A DNA stretch of 64,000 nucleotides from Gracilibacillus ureilyticus (GCF_900111195.1 NZ_FOGL01000022.1:1-64000); one strand, 5' to 3'. Positions 52,564 to 62,051 are shown, counted from the first letter of the stretch. Translations and numbers: made by a program. The notes: a model not told the origin generated them from the letters alone.

Positions 52564-53031
52564 ATGAAAAAGGCAATAAAGTTTATCTTTAGTATTAGTT
52601 TTATATTTTATGCATTTGTATTGGCAGTTCTCTTATTCTTAAATAGAGTTGGTGGTATGTGGTCTACTGAACTTTCGTTGTTAGAAACTATAAGATTCAA
52701 TTCCAATTTTGTTCCATTTAAAACAATAAGTACATATATTCAAGCATTTTTGGATGGTAGTATGAATGCTGATATACCTATAAAAAACCTCTTCGGTAAT
52801 TTGTTTATGTTTTTACCAATGGGCATATATTTACCTTTTTTCATTAACAAAGCAAATAAACTGAGGATATTCACTGTATTAATGACTACAGTTTTATTAT
52901 TTATCGAAACAATACAATTAGTTACAAGAAGAGGGAGTTTTGATATTGATGATTTCATCCTAAACATAATTGGTGCGTTCATAGGTTTGGGAATTTGGAA
53001 AACAAAAATTGTTCAGCGAATACTTAAATAA
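52564..53031 (+). CDS. VanZ-like family protein
   Basis: 155 residues; four TM segments at about 8-28, 72-90, 97-115 and 125-143. The VanZ core NLFGNLFMFLPMGIYLPF and the acidic RGSFDIDDFILNIIGAFIG near residues 122-140 are present. VanZ gives low-level teicoplanin resistance in enterococci; most homologues have unknown roles. GTGAGGGG precedes the ATG. Confidence 0.9.
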   Translation: MKKAIKFIFSISFIFYAFVLAVLLFLNRVGGMWSTELSLLETIRFNSNFVPFKTISTYIQAFLDGSMNADIPIKNLFGNLFMFLPMGIYLPFFINKANKLRIFTVLMTTVLLFIETIQLVTRRGSFDIDDFILNIIGAFIGLGIWKTKIVQRILK

Positions 53032-53114
53032 TAATTATTTCTACATAAACAAACGGTAGCGTATTTGAAATAAGCAGATATGCTTTTTACCTACTGAAGT
53101 GAGGAATAATACTT

Positions 53115-53523
53115 GTGAATAACGTTGGGGAAACTATGTTAGAAGAGCGTATGCGGCAATTGCAAGTAGTGCTTTCAACCACAAACAATTCTGATTATCA
53201 GATTGAAAGCTTTGAATTGAGTTATTATGAAATTAAGATAAAGACGGCTTTGTTAAAGTACAGATGGAAACGAAGATAGTCCAGATGTAAAGAAAACGGT
53301 TGGGGCAATACTGGAATGGATACTAGTACAACAACCCGTGCTGGAAGTATGCTGAAACCTGGTGAAATTACGGATTTGGAGCAACTGGTTCATCAATGGG
53401 TCCAGGTGCTACGATATTTTTTTTCATGATCTGTTACTGGTTGTTATATTAAAATTAGTTTCAAAGATTGTCTTAGCGTATTATTTTGTTAAAAAGTTGT
53501 CTATACCTCATAATTATAAATAA
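53115..53523 (+). pseudogene. Degenerate ORF with several frameshifts
   Basis: A GTG at 53115 opens 54 residues (MLEERMRQLQVVLSTTNN region) ending at TAG 53277. The neighbouring frame continues TDGNEDSPDVKKTVGAILEW, then another gives MLKPGEITDFGATGSSMG, and a last one ends KKLSIPHNYK just before the UbiA gene. The sequence reads as one decayed gene, or two, of unknown type. Confidence 0.45.
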
Positions 53524-53537
53524 AAAGGATGTTTGCT

Positions 53538-54467
53538 ATGATTCCAGCTCAAACAGCATTTAGTCTAAAAGGAATTGGTATGTTATTACGTCTAGTTGCC
53601 GTTGTATTCTCCAGTGTAGCAACGATCCTATCTATGCTCCTGCCATTGATTTTCTATTATCAAATTTCATGGCTAACCTTAGTGGCAAATACTTCCGTGC
53701 TTTTGGTAGGTGCTATTTTGATTCATGGTGTTTTAACGCATGTATTAAATGATATAGCGGACCACCAATCGGGAACAGATCAATATAGTCCCGGCATACT
53801 TTCTGGTGGAAGTAGAGTGATTCAAACGAATACAATGACGCTAACCATGCTAAAGCAGATTGGAACATTGATGAGTGTTTTCTTAATATTTATAGCAATT
53901 CTTTTTACGGTATTCGGTTATCTTGAATTCGCCATTTTAACCATAGTTGGTATATGGGGTGCAGTGTCGTATTCTTTGAAGCCATTTCAATTTGCTTATA
54001 TTCCTTTTATAGGAGAATGGTTTAGCTTATTTCCTACTATGCTAGCGATAGCCATTGCCTTGCCATGGATTTTGCTAGAATCGATACCAGTTTGGGCATG
54101 GCAAAATGCGTTCGTTAATGCCGTTTGGTGCATGGGATGGGTCATGGTTCATCATATTCCTGACAGACATGCAGACCAAAAAGCAAAACCAATGAAACGA
54201 ACATCTGTCGTATGGGCAGTAGAACGTATGGGAACGAAAGGAGCTAAATTTCCTGTTTTACTTTACTTCATGATTGCAGGATTGCTGATCATCTGGATTG
54301 CTTTTACTCGCCCGGTTGCTGCAACAGGTGTTGGGATTATCTTAGTTTATGCAATCTGGATTGTCTTAAGAGTAAATGGAGAAGATGTAGAGGAATTAAC
54401 AACAGTTGAGAAGCAGCTGCTTTTGCTCGCTCTTGCTATCGCAATATGGTTAGGTATTTTTGTATAA
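53538..54467 (+). CDS. UbiA family prenyltransferase
   Basis: 309 residues from ATG 53538 (AAAGG upstream). Eight to nine TM segments. First Asp motif NDIAD near residue 71, second DRHAD near 209 (after MVHHIP), both required for Mg-diphosphate binding. MenA- or HepT-like enzymes attach an isoprenoid chain to an aromatic acceptor; the acceptor here is unknown. It lies away from any menaquinone genes. Confidence 0.9.
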   Translation: MIPAQTAFSLKGIGMLLRLVAVVFSSVATILSMLLPLIFYYQISWLTLVANTSVLLVGAILIHGVLTHVLNDIADHQSGTDQYSPGILSGGSRVIQTNTMTLTMLKQIGTLMSVFLIFIAILFTVFGYLEFAILTIVGIWGAVSYSLKPFQFAYIPFIGEWFSLFPTMLAIAIALPWILLESIPVWAWQNAFVNAVWCMGWVMVHHIPDRHADQKAKPMKRTSVVWAVERMGTKGAKFPVLLYFMIAGLLIIWIAFTRPVAATGVGIILVYAIWIVLRVNGEDVEELTTVEKQLLLLALAIAIWLGIFV

Positions 54468-54581
54468 TAAAGTGAGCCTTCCATTGGTCGGGGGGTTGTC
54501 CTGTTAAGTATGTGATTAAAGGAGTAAGGTAGATGAATCAAAGGCAGTGGAAGAAGTGTTTCGAGGGAGGAATGGTAATAA

Positions 54582-55145
54582 ATGAACAAACCTATAAAGG
54601 ATATAAAAATTGTAATCGGAGCCGGAGAATACGTTAATAACCCTGGATGGATTCATACACAGGAAGAAGAATTGAATTTACTAGACGAAAATACCTGGCA
54701 AAACAGGTTTGCTAAGAGTTCCCTTTCAGCAATATTAGCAGAACACGTGTGGGAGCATCTTACATATGAGGAAGGTCTGGAGGGCGCAAAAATATGTTGG
54801 GAATATCTTAAGCCTTCAGGATATATCCGGTGTGCAGTTCCAGACGGATATTTTCCAGATGAATCCTATCAGGAAATAGTTCAGGTAGGTGGCCCCGGGC
54901 CAATAGAGTATCCCGCATCCAGCCATAAAATCGTGCATAATTATCAAACATTAACAAAAATGTTTGAAACCGCAGGGTATGAAGTTAAATTGCTTGAATA
55001 TTGTGATGAACAAGGTGATTTTCGTCAGAATGAACGGAACGGACAAGATGGTGTCATTTTTCGCTCCAAAAAGTATGATCCTAGAAACCAAGGTGATGAG
55101 CTTACTTTTCCTTCATTAATCGTTGATGCTGTAAAATCGGGATAA
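54582..55145 (+). CDS. Methyltransferase-like protein
   Basis: 187 residues. A methyltransferase-type core without a clear SAM loop: KIVIGAGEYVNNPGWIHT at the N-terminus, then LSAILAEHVWEHLTYEEG near residues 48-65 and LKPSGYIRCAVPDGYFPD. It resembles SAM-dependent methyltransferases of the predicted glycosyl-associated type. SD GGGAGG. Activity unproven. Confidence 0.75.
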   Translation: MNKPIKDIKIVIGAGEYVNNPGWIHTQEEELNLLDENTWQNRFAKSSLSAILAEHVWEHLTYEEGLEGAKICWEYLKPSGYIRCAVPDGYFPDESYQEIVQVGGPGPIEYPASSHKIVHNYQTLTKMFETAGYEVKLLEYCDEQGDFRQNERNGQDGVIFRSKKYDPRNQGDELTFPSLIVDAVKSG

Positions 55146-55161
55146 ATGGAAGAAAATATAC

Positions 55162-55482
55162 TTAAGGCAGCGATTCAGCTTTACGCCTATTAAACGTCAT
55201 CCACCAAACGATTAAAAACAAATATCCTATTATGGTAAATACAGACCATATGGCTCCGTTCTGAAACTGACTGACTAAGTGTTCGAATTCATTCATGTTT
55301 TCTGCTCTGTCAACACTGTTAATGACACTAACAACAGGAATGATAACAGCGAACAGAATCGCTAAAATAGATCTATATATTCTTTTCTTTTTAGTAATAG
55401 AAATAATTGCAGAGACGAATGTTGTTAACAGAAACAAATAATAGATAGCCCAAAACCAGTTTGGTAGAGTTTCTCCGTACAT
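55162..55482 (-). CDS. Membrane protein, unknown
   Basis: 106 residues from ATG 55482 (GGAGGGG upstream). Three TM segments at about 9-29, 40-58 and 80-97. A basic loop KKKRIYR follows the first. Convergent with the methyltransferase-like gene. No family recognised. Confidence 0.6.
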   Translation of the reverse strand: MYGETLPNWFWAIYYLFLLTTFVSAIISITKKKRIYRSILAILFAVIIPVVSVINSVDRAENMNEFEHLVSQFQNGAIWSVFTIIGYLFLIVWWMTFNRRKAESLP

Positions 55483-55600
55483 TATCCTATCCCCTCCGAG
55501 TACAAGTAATCCCATTATTAACTATCATAAACATATATTAACAGACTAAGTATTACAATCCCTAATAAACCTAAATTGCAAAAACTCATAAAAAGCCATT

Positions 55601-55636
55601 GTATAATAATTCAAAATTATGTATAATTATTCAAAA
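55601..55636 (+). repeat. Two-copy 16-bp direct repeat in a promoter
   Basis: GTATAATAATTCAAAA (55601) and GTATAATTATTCAAAA (55621), 20 bases apart, each with a TATAAT -10-like core, just before the PaiB-like gene. Possible operator or doubled -10. Confidence 0.4.
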
Positions 55637-55659
55637 CTCATAAGCAGGGAGGATATTGT

Positions 55660-56471
55660 ATGTACATACCAAAAGCATTTGAAGTGAATGAAAAAGGGAA
55701 AATATATGACTTCATCAAACAAAACAGTTTCGGTGTGTTATTTTCCGAGGAGGAAATTGGACCTTCTGCCACCCACTTACCCTTTCTAATGGAAGAAAAA
55801 GAAGATGGAAGTGCCGTGTTTCCACGGTGCTAACCGTCTTTAAGACTCCCACTTCAAGCTTTGAGTACCACAAAGAAGCTAAGTGGGAGTAAACAGACGC
55901 TAACACCCTGATAAGTTTCGCTAATGACCAGTGGGGGTCCAAAACCCCCACTGATCAAAGTCTCACTTTATTAAGCCATATGGCGAGAGCAAATCCACAC
56001 TGGAAAAAATTAGATGAGAAAGAGGTTCTTGTGGTTTTCTCTGGTCCGCATGCTTATATTTCACCAACCTGGTATATGGCTGAAAATGCCGCCCCCACAT
56101 GGAATTATTCAGCAGTCCATGTTTACGGAAGGATAAAGCTGATTAACAACAAGGAAAAACTTTTGATGATGCTCAAAAAAACGGTGAATTTCTATGAAGC
56201 TGCAATCGATGACCCATGGGAAGTTCCATTAGAAAGTGAATTTATCAACGCGTTAATTAATGGAATTGTAGCGTTTGAAATAGTAATTGATAAAGCGGAG
56301 GGAAAATGGAAGCTGAGTCAGAACCACTCGGTCGAGAGACAGAAAAATGTGATCAATCGTTTAAAAAAGAGCAATGCCTACGATTCATTAGAAATAGCAA
56401 ATCTGATGGAGCAAAATTTGAAGGGGGGAGAACGGAATGAAGCTGCAATTCAAGAATACTATCCCAAGTAA
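55660..56471 (+). pseudogene. PaiB-like FMN-binding protein gene interrupted by a mini-element
   Basis: ATG 55660 (GGGAGG upstream) opens MYIPKAFEVNEKGKIYDFI up to EDGSAV at about 55818. The protein resumes with HMARANPHWKKLD from 55977 and runs to 56471: VVFSGPHAYISPTWY, VHVYGRIKLI, IVAFEIVIDK. Joining the parts gives a standard PaiB-type flavin-reductase-fold protein of about 220 residues. The ~150-bp palindromic element between them brings in stop codons. A truncated product could start at ATG 55980. Confidence 0.88.
55820..55970 (+). mobile_element. Palindromic non-autonomous element (IS200/IS605-like mini-element)
   Basis: About 150 bases with no gene. Near the left is hairpin ACTCCCACTT..AAGTGGGAGT (about 55845-55891) and near the right TGACCAGTGGGGGT / ACCCCCACTGATCA (about 55925-55958) with one G-T pair. 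The left hairpin shares CCCACTTCAAGC..AAGTGG with the right ends of the two tnpB elements. Relatives are at 34099-34144 and 61523-61556. No target duplication is apparent, as expected for IS605-type insertion. Likely moved in trans by TnpA. Confidence 0.75.
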
Positions 56472-56844
56472 AACAGACTTTCATCAATTATTTAAAACGA
56501 CAGGCTGGGATGCTCATCGTAAATTTTCCGAAGATAAGCTGATGAATGCGATTAGTAATAGCTGGTACTTGCTGTCTGTTTATCATAACGAGAGGCTGAT
56601 TGGTTTTGGCCGTGTCATTTCTGATGGGGTATATCAAACATTTATATGTGATATGATGGTTCACCCCGACTATCAAAATAAAGGGATTGGAAGCAAGGTT
56701 TTCCGCATGCTGTTAGAAAAATGTGAAGAAAGCGGAATAAAGTGGGTTCAACTATCCTGTGCCAGAGGAAAGACAGGCTTTTATGAAAAATTTGGCTTTA
56801 AGCATAGACCGGCAGATGGGCCAGGTATGCAAAAATTTATCTGA
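56437..56844 (+). CDS. GNAT family N-acetyltransferase
   Basis: 135 residues. LIGFGRVISDGVYQTFICDM then motif A HPDYQNKGIGSKVFRMLLEK near residues 79-98, and FYEKFGFKHRPADGPGM at the end. It overlaps the end of the PaiB-like gene by 35 bases, with SD AAGGGGGGAG inside it. Similar in layout to the GNAT at 20260. Confidence 0.9.
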   Translation: MKLQFKNTIPSKTDFHQLFKTTGWDAHRKFSEDKLMNAISNSWYLLSVYHNERLIGFGRVISDGVYQTFICDMMVHPDYQNKGIGSKVFRMLLEKCEESGIKWVQLSCARGKTGFYEKFGFKHRPADGPGMQKFI

Positions 56845-56864
56845 AAGAGGGGGAGAGATCAGCG

Positions 56865-57373
56865 ATGCTATATGATTTAAAAGGAGAGGCAGGTATGGCG
56901 CCAATTGTCGGCATGTTATATTCCGCCGTAAAAGAAAACAGCCAGCGATTACAATCAATTACTACTGGTATGACACTGGAAGAAATAGATTACAAAGGAC
57001 CGGGCAATCAATTTAATTCAACAGCCCAGCTAATGAGACATATTATGTATGTGGATCTCAACTGGGTATACAGGATAAAAGGTCAGCCGCTTCCTGATCT
57101 GTTACAAGATCATTATGGCCCGATGATAGATAAAGATAATCGCCTTCCCCATATTAATGGGATATCCTGGAACATCATGAAGATGTCATCAATCAGTTGA
57201 AAGAGAGATGTGCGCAATTAACCGATACAGATCTGGATAAGGTGGTTGCATTTGGCCATGAAAAGGAAAAACATGCAACAATCCGCTGGGGCATCTGGCA
57301 TATGGCTGACCATAACCGCTACCATCAGGCACATATTAACCAGCTAAGAAAGTGGTACCGGGATTCTAAATAG
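56865..57373 (+). pseudogene. DinB-family gene with a frameshift
   Basis: ATG 56865 follows GAGGGGGAG. Frame 1 reads 111 residues, with the first metal His in AQLMRHIMYVDLNWV, and stops at 57198. From about 57165 another frame continues LEHHEDVINQLKERCAQL to HMADHNRYHQAHINQL, holding the H-x3-H pair of DinB proteins, and ends at 57371-57373. A one-base indel near 57160-57170 explains this. Function (thiol transferase-like family) is presumably lost. Confidence 0.85.
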
Positions 57374-57510
57374 TAGTAGAAATGTATAAAACCAGCCTTC
57401 AAGCTTAATGTTGATATTATAAATAGAACTTCCAAATGCATGAAAGTTCTAATAGGTAATATAGTCTTATGAAACTAAACTAGCATTAGATGAACAGGAT
57501 GATTGTTTGT

Positions 57511-58068
57511 CTACGCAATCTGTTCTACTCTACACTTCTGGCATAGAGGATATTCAGCTAAGAAAGCAGCCATTCTTTGCTTCATTTCTGCAAATGAAGT
57601 ACCGTAAAAATATAAACCTGAATCTGTTGGACCTCCCCAAAAGCTGTAAAATCGTCCTATACCGTTGAGTTCTTGGTTAATTTTTTCAATCACATAATTA
57701 ATATCACTAGTTTCATACACTTCTTCTGGTAATTCTGTTCCATTTAAATAGAGTGCCAGACCTTCAAGCGTTCCAACAGATTGCTTGAATCCATTGCCTA
57801 GCAGAAGAGATCCCTTTGGTACGCCGATTTCATTAATAATTTGGAGGACTTTATCAACATTTTCCTTCTTGTTATCTTTAAGAATTATTTCTACATCGCA
57901 AGACTCTATTTCGCCTGTTTCCTGTAGCATTGTTCCACCACCGTCCGTGGTACCGCATTGACTATCTTCTAAAGCTTGATTAATAGGATCCTCGAAATAC
58001 TCGTCACGGTCAATAGGTTGTAACCGAGCATTAAGTTGCAGTGTGAAAAGATACTGATTATTTTCCAT
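57511..58068 (-). CDS. Conserved protein, unknown
   Basis: 185 residues from an ATG after TAGGAGG. The N-terminus has CGTTDGGGTMLQETGEIESC near residues 38-57. A helix then leads to EIGVPKGSLLLGN, IGRFYSFWGGPTDSGLYFYG, and the C-terminus has CQKC. No signal peptide or TM segment. The family is not recognised. Confidence 0.7.
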   Translation of the reverse strand: MENNQYLFTLQLNARLQPIDRDEYFEDPINQALEDSQCGTTDGGGTMLQETGEIESCDVEIILKDNKKENVDKVLQIINEIGVPKGSLLLGNGFKQSVGTLEGLALYLNGTELPEEVYETSDINYVIEKINQELNGIGRFYSFWGGPTDSGLYFYGTSFAEMKQRMAAFLAEYPLCQKCRVEQIA

Positions 58069-58405
58069 TTTTACCTCCTATGATTTTTATATTTATTGAA
58101 CCAAACTGCTTCATTAGCTGAAGAAGATCTTACGTTATCACAAATTTAGTTAATCTAATAGTATCATAAGTTTCTCAGTTTTGTAATAATTTCCCTTAAT
58201 TATGTCATTTTTCTTAACTTCTTTCCTTGACATTAGATCCTTTCTATAACGTTTAGCCTTTTCCTGAACAAATTCTTACCTTCGCCCAGTTAAATTATCG
58301 ACTTATGATCGCCATAAAACTATTTTGCATGAAACGGTAAAAAATAGGGTAAGTGTAAAAGAGAAGCAATCAAAATATAAATCTATCGAAATATAGGGAG
58401 GACAT
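58069..58405. other. Gene-free divergent interval
   Basis: About 335 AT-rich bases between the unknown minus-strand gene and the gamma-glutamyltransferase. No ORF with an SD, no clear hairpin and no confident promoter. Confidence 0.5.
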
Positions 58406-60121
58406 ATGAGTTTAGAAGAAGTATTCAAAAACCAGAAAGCATATAAGCAAGCTTCCCACTCAGAAACAACAGAGGGAGACTATGGAATGGTTTCCTGTGC
58501 GATTGAAGAAGCGGCGCAAGCGGGAGAGCAAGTATTGAAAGACGGCGGGAATGCAATTGATGCAGTTGTAGCCATGCAGCTTGCATTAATTCCGACAGAG
58601 GCAATGAACACGAGCATTGGAGCTGGCGGTTTCATTGTTTATTATGATAATGAAAAGAAAGAGACAAAGGTTATCAATGGACATACAAAGGCGCCTTCCG
58701 GGGCGAGACCCGATTTATTCCATAATGAAAATGGAGAGATCATGCCATTTGACGAGCGTTCTACAAGTCCGTTGTCCGTTGGGGTACCCGGTATTATGAG
58801 GGCAATGGAGCTTGCGCTTGAAACATATGGTTCCATGCCGCTGGAACGCCTAATTGATCCAGCGATACAATTAGCGGAAGAAGAATTCGAGATTAACCGG
58901 CTATGGGACCGGACGCTCGATATTTTTAAAGACCGATTAGGAGAAGAAGCCAAGAAACTTTTCGTACCAAACGGAAATCCGCTAAAAGAGGGAGATAAAT
59001 TAAAACAAAAGGACCTTGCAAAAGCATTGAAGATTATCCGTGAAGAAGGTTTTAAAACAGTATATGAAGGCGAACTTGCCGATGCAATGGTATCCACGCT
59101 AGAAAAACAGGGCGGTATTTTAACAAAAGAAGATTTAAAAAATTACAAAGCTACGATTGATGAACCGTTCTGGGGAAGTTACAAAGATTATGATCTAGCA
59201 TTTCCTGGACCCCCTAATGGTGGCGGCTTTGCCGTATCACAGCTTTTGAAAATATTGGAGCCGATGGATATTTCGCAATATGGCATTCATTCGTGGGAAA
59301 AATATCATATTCTAGCCGAAATGCTAAGAATCGTACTTGCTGACCAGCAGACACACTTAGGAGATCCGAATGTGGTAGACATCCCGATGGAAGGGCTGTT
59401 TCATCCTGACTATATTGAGGAAAGACGAAATGTATTTTCCTTTGATCACAGGAAAGAAGATATTCAGGGAGGAGATCCGTGGAAATACCAGCAAGGCGGT
59501 CCGTCAAGGGAAATGAAGAGAGATGATACGAAGAAAGGGATGGATACGACCCACTTCACAGCAGTTGACCGCTGGGGCAATATTGCTGCATGTACTTCAT
59601 CAATTGAGCGGATTTTCGGATCAGGTATTATGGTAGAAGGCTACGGGTTCATGCTCAATAATGACTTGACCGACTTTAATCCGGAACCAGGCACAACCAA
59701 CGAATTGAATGCTAACAAATTTGCGGTAAGTTCGAAATCACCTACGATCGTTTTTAAAGATGGTAAGCCGTTCTTCACACTAGGTTCACCAGGCGCTTCC
59801 ACGATCGTTGGATCAGTTGTCCAAGTATTTCTGCATGTGCTGGAATACAAGATGGATTTACGTGAAGCCATCGCAGAAACGAGAATTTTTAATAACCCGG
59901 ACACTTCGATGGAATGGGAAGATGGAATTAATAATGAAGCGATGGAAAAATTAAAAGAACTCGGCTATAAGTTGGACCGCAGTTTCCAAACCCAGACAGC
60001 TGATGACAGAATTGGTGACATTCAGGCAATTATGATTGATCCGAATACTGGAAAATTATACGGAGCTACTGATTCACCAAGACCTGGACAGGCAATCGGG
60101 TTAAAGAAGGACAGTAAGTAA
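58406..60121 (+). CDS. Gamma-glutamyltransferase family protein, cytosolic type
   Basis: 571 residues. GGT hallmarks: ALKDGGNAIDAVVA-type start near residue 45, the autoprocessing Thr at about 381 in DTTHFTAVD, and LNNDLTDFN and PGASTIVGSV in the small subunit. The protein cleaves itself just before that Thr and acts on gamma-glutamyl compounds or acylated substrates. No signal peptide, so it is like the cytosolic YwrD group rather than secreted GGT. GGGAGG precedes the ATG and a strong terminator follows. Confidence 0.93.
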   Translation: MSLEEVFKNQKAYKQASHSETTEGDYGMVSCAIEEAAQAGEQVLKDGGNAIDAVVAMQLALIPTEAMNTSIGAGGFIVYYDNEKKETKVINGHTKAPSGARPDLFHNENGEIMPFDERSTSPLSVGVPGIMRAMELALETYGSMPLERLIDPAIQLAEEEFEINRLWDRTLDIFKDRLGEEAKKLFVPNGNPLKEGDKLKQKDLAKALKIIREEGFKTVYEGELADAMVSTLEKQGGILTKEDLKNYKATIDEPFWGSYKDYDLAFPGPPNGGGFAVSQLLKILEPMDISQYGIHSWEKYHILAEMLRIVLADQQTHLGDPNVVDIPMEGLFHPDYIEERRNVFSFDHRKEDIQGGDPWKYQQGGPSREMKRDDTKKGMDTTHFTAVDRWGNIAACTSSIERIFGSGIMVEGYGFMLNNDLTDFNPEPGTTNELNANKFAVSSKSPTIVFKDGKPFFTLGSPGASTIVGSVVQVFLHVLEYKMDLREAIAETRIFNNPDTSMEWEDGINNEAMEKLKELGYKLDRSFQTQTADDRIGDIQAIMIDPNTGKLYGATDSPRPGQAIGLKKDSK

Positions 60122-60137
60122 AAAATGATTAGGGGAA

Positions 60138-60174
60138 AAAGGCAGGCTGTTAATGATAGCCTGTCTTGTTTTTA
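60138..60174 (+). terminator. Terminator of the gamma-glutamyltransferase gene
   Basis: AGGCAGGCT / AGCCTGTCTT stem (one wobble), 9-base loop, then GTTTTT. Confidence 0.8.
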
Positions 60175-60324
60175 TATATTGATGATGGCTCGAACCAATT
60201 GTGGATCCGGTCTTTTTTTTAGGAGATTAAATGTTATAATGGGTATATTAGGTAAATATAGGAATTGATTATTGTATAAACAGGTTGAACATTTTATTAA
60301 AACTTGGCCAAGGGAGGAATTAAA

Positions 60325-60501
60325 TTGAGCTTTAGAACTGTCGCTGCACTAATTGGCAGTATTCTAATTTGTAGTTTTGGCTTATTCCGGTTATTGAATG
60401 AAACGCTTTCCGCCACACCTTTGTTTGTTGCCTATGTATTCATTATTACCGGGTTGATTGGAGCAGTTGTTAACGCGGTGAAGTTAGGGAAATCGAAATA
60501 G
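60325..60501 (+). CDS. Small membrane protein
   Basis: 58 residues from TTG 60325 (GGGAGG upstream). Two TM segments at about 4-22 and 30-52, basic tail KLGKSK. No family recognised. Confidence 0.55.
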   Translation: MSFRTVAALIGSILICSFGLFRLLNETLSATPLFVAYVFIITGLIGAVVNAVKLGKSK

Positions 60502-60516
60502 ACGGGAGATCCGTTC

Positions 60517-60852
60517 ATGTATATTAAAACGAGAAGATTATTGATCCGTGATTTTGAAAACTCAGGTTGGGAAGAAGTATATGAACCCCTGTCTTAAAAG
60601 TTTTATTAGATAACATGGTATAACAAGGGAAAGGAGATCCAGACTTTCATAATAGACTGGATACAGCCTTTTATGTTAGTTCTATTAACAGGTGCAATCG
60701 CTTATTTATATATTTTCTGATGCGATTAAAGACAAAATAGTTGAAGAAATTTCATTTGATCGAAAATGCGATGATGGTTTTCGTGTTTCATTAATACCGA
60801 ATGTTTTACTAAGTTCCAATGCAGAGGGAAAAATTACCGTCTCTAACAAATA
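60517..60852 (+). pseudogene. Decayed segment: GNAT start fragment and a frameshifted small membrane gene
   Basis: ATG 60517 begins MYIKTRRLLIRDFENSGWEE, the opening of a RimJ/L-type GNAT, and stops at 60597. After it, DWIQPFMLVLLTGAIAYLYI ends at TGA 60718-60720. A shifted frame from there reads DAIKDKIVEEISFDRK and ends NAEGKITVSNK at 60850-60852. One indel joins the last two. No intact gene remains. Confidence 0.6.
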
Positions 60853-60948
60853 ATAATGGTATTATAATCGCTATTAGGTAAACGTGGTATAATTATGGCA
60901 TTTTAACGTATCGATTGTTGAGTTTTATTGAAGAATAGACGGGGATTA

Positions 60949-61314
60949 TTATCTAGTGTGATTTAGTGCTTTTCGTTTCAGTTTAAAAATTTCTTTATCG
61001 TGGTCAATCAATTTGTGTTGAATATAGTCCATCTTATCTTCCATGTTATCCATCCGTTTTGTTAATTCAGCATGATTATCATCTACCTTCTTGGATAGCT
61101 GGTTAATAGAACTCTGATTTGCATCTACCTTCTTGGATAACTGGTTAATAGAACTCTGATTATCATCTACTTTCTTGGATAGCTGCTTAATAGAACTCTG
61201 ATTATCATCTACTTTCTTGGATAGCTGCTTAATAGAGCCATGATTTTCATCTACTTTATCCGACAATTCTTTAATAGCCTGAAGAATCATATTCACTTCA
61301 TTATTTCCCATCAT
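60949..61314 (-). CDS. Coiled-coil protein with 14-residue repeats
   Basis: 121 residues from ATG 61314 (GGAGG upstream). Five tandem 14-residue units of the type QLSKKVDDNQSSIK fill about residues 16-85, coded by 42-bp DNA repeats. The rest is a continuing helical coil (RMDNMEDKMDYIQHKL). All heptad-like, so it should form a long coiled-coil oligomer. No TM or signal. No functional family is recognised. Confidence 0.75.
   Translation of the reverse strand: MMGNNEVNMILQAIKELSDKVDENHGSIKQLSKKVDDNQSSIKQLSKKVDDNQSSINQLSKKVDANQSSINQLSKKVDDNHAELTKRMDNMEDKMDYIQHKLIDHDKEIFKLKRKALNHTR
61081..61290. repeat. 42-bp tandem repeat inside the coiled-coil gene
   Basis: Unit boundaries at ATCTAC: 61081, 61123, 61165, 61207 and 61249. 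Units differ at a few positions. The period of 42 is a multiple of three, so copy-number changes keep the frame. Confidence 0.9.
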
Positions 61315-61522
61315 ATCTCGCCTCCTTCCAATTTTAACCTGCATGAAAGACCTCTATTTGCTACTATCCACATTTTACTACAAATTTCGTGAATAGTCAT
61401 GTGCTAATTTTTAGGTGAACTGAATGGAACCAAATTTTTTAAAACCTTAATATCTATCAATCCCTCACTGTACAAAATTCTCACTTCATCAGTTATAATG
61501 GAATTAACAGGTAATTACGGAA

Positions 61523-61556
61523 GATCCAAAACCCACACTGATCAAAGTCTCACTTT
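61523..61556 (+). mobile_element. Right-end remnant of the palindromic mini-element
   Basis: GATCCAAAACCCACACTGAT and on to CAAAGTCTCACTTTAT match 55937-55970 with two or three changes. No left part remains. Confidence 0.7.
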
Positions 61557-61628
61557 ATCGAAATATACGAACTGTCCCTATGTTTCCGGAAATTGAGATT
61601 TGTAATAAATTACTTCCGAGGTGATCGA

Positions 61629-62051
61629 ATGGCGATAAAGGGTATCAATCATTTCTTATTTTCCGTAACTGATTTAGAAGTTTCTATTGAATTTTATCGA
61701 CAAGTCTTTGATGCTAGATTGTTGGTAAAGGGGAGAAATACGGCATACTTTGACTTAAATGGGATGTGGTTAGCATTAAATGTGGAAAAAGATATTCCCC
61801 GTAATGAAATAAACCATTCATATACCCACATAGCATTTTCCATTGCAGAAGATGAGTTTGATGACATGTACAAAAAATTAAGAGTATTAAAAGTGAATAT
61901 TTTACCAGGCCGTCTAAGAGATGATAGAGATAAACAGTCAATTTATTTTACGGACCCGGATGGTCACAAGTTCGAATTTCATACTGGCACATTACATGAT
62001 AGGCTTGATTACTACAAGCAAGAGAAAGGATACATGGAGTTTTTCGATTAA
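61629..62051 (+). CDS. fosB: Metallothiol transferase FosB (fosfomycin resistance)
   Basis: 140 residues from ATG 61629 (GAGGTG upstream; the ORF from 61593 is longer but lacks an SD). VOC-fold. Metal ligands as in FosB are His8 (GINHF), His67 (YTHIAF) and Glu117 (FEFHTG). The conserved YFTDPDGHKFEFHTGTLHDRL is FosB-like throughout, and the length is right. The enzyme opens the fosfomycin epoxide with bacillithiol and Mn or Mg. Chromosomal fosB is common in Bacillaceae. Resistance in this strain is not shown by sequence. Confidence 0.93.
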   Translation: MAIKGINHFLFSVTDLEVSIEFYRQVFDARLLVKGRNTAYFDLNGMWLALNVEKDIPRNEINHSYTHIAFSIAEDEFDDMYKKLRVLKVNILPGRLRDDRDKQSIYFTDPDGHKFEFHTGTLHDRLDYYKQEKGYMEFFD

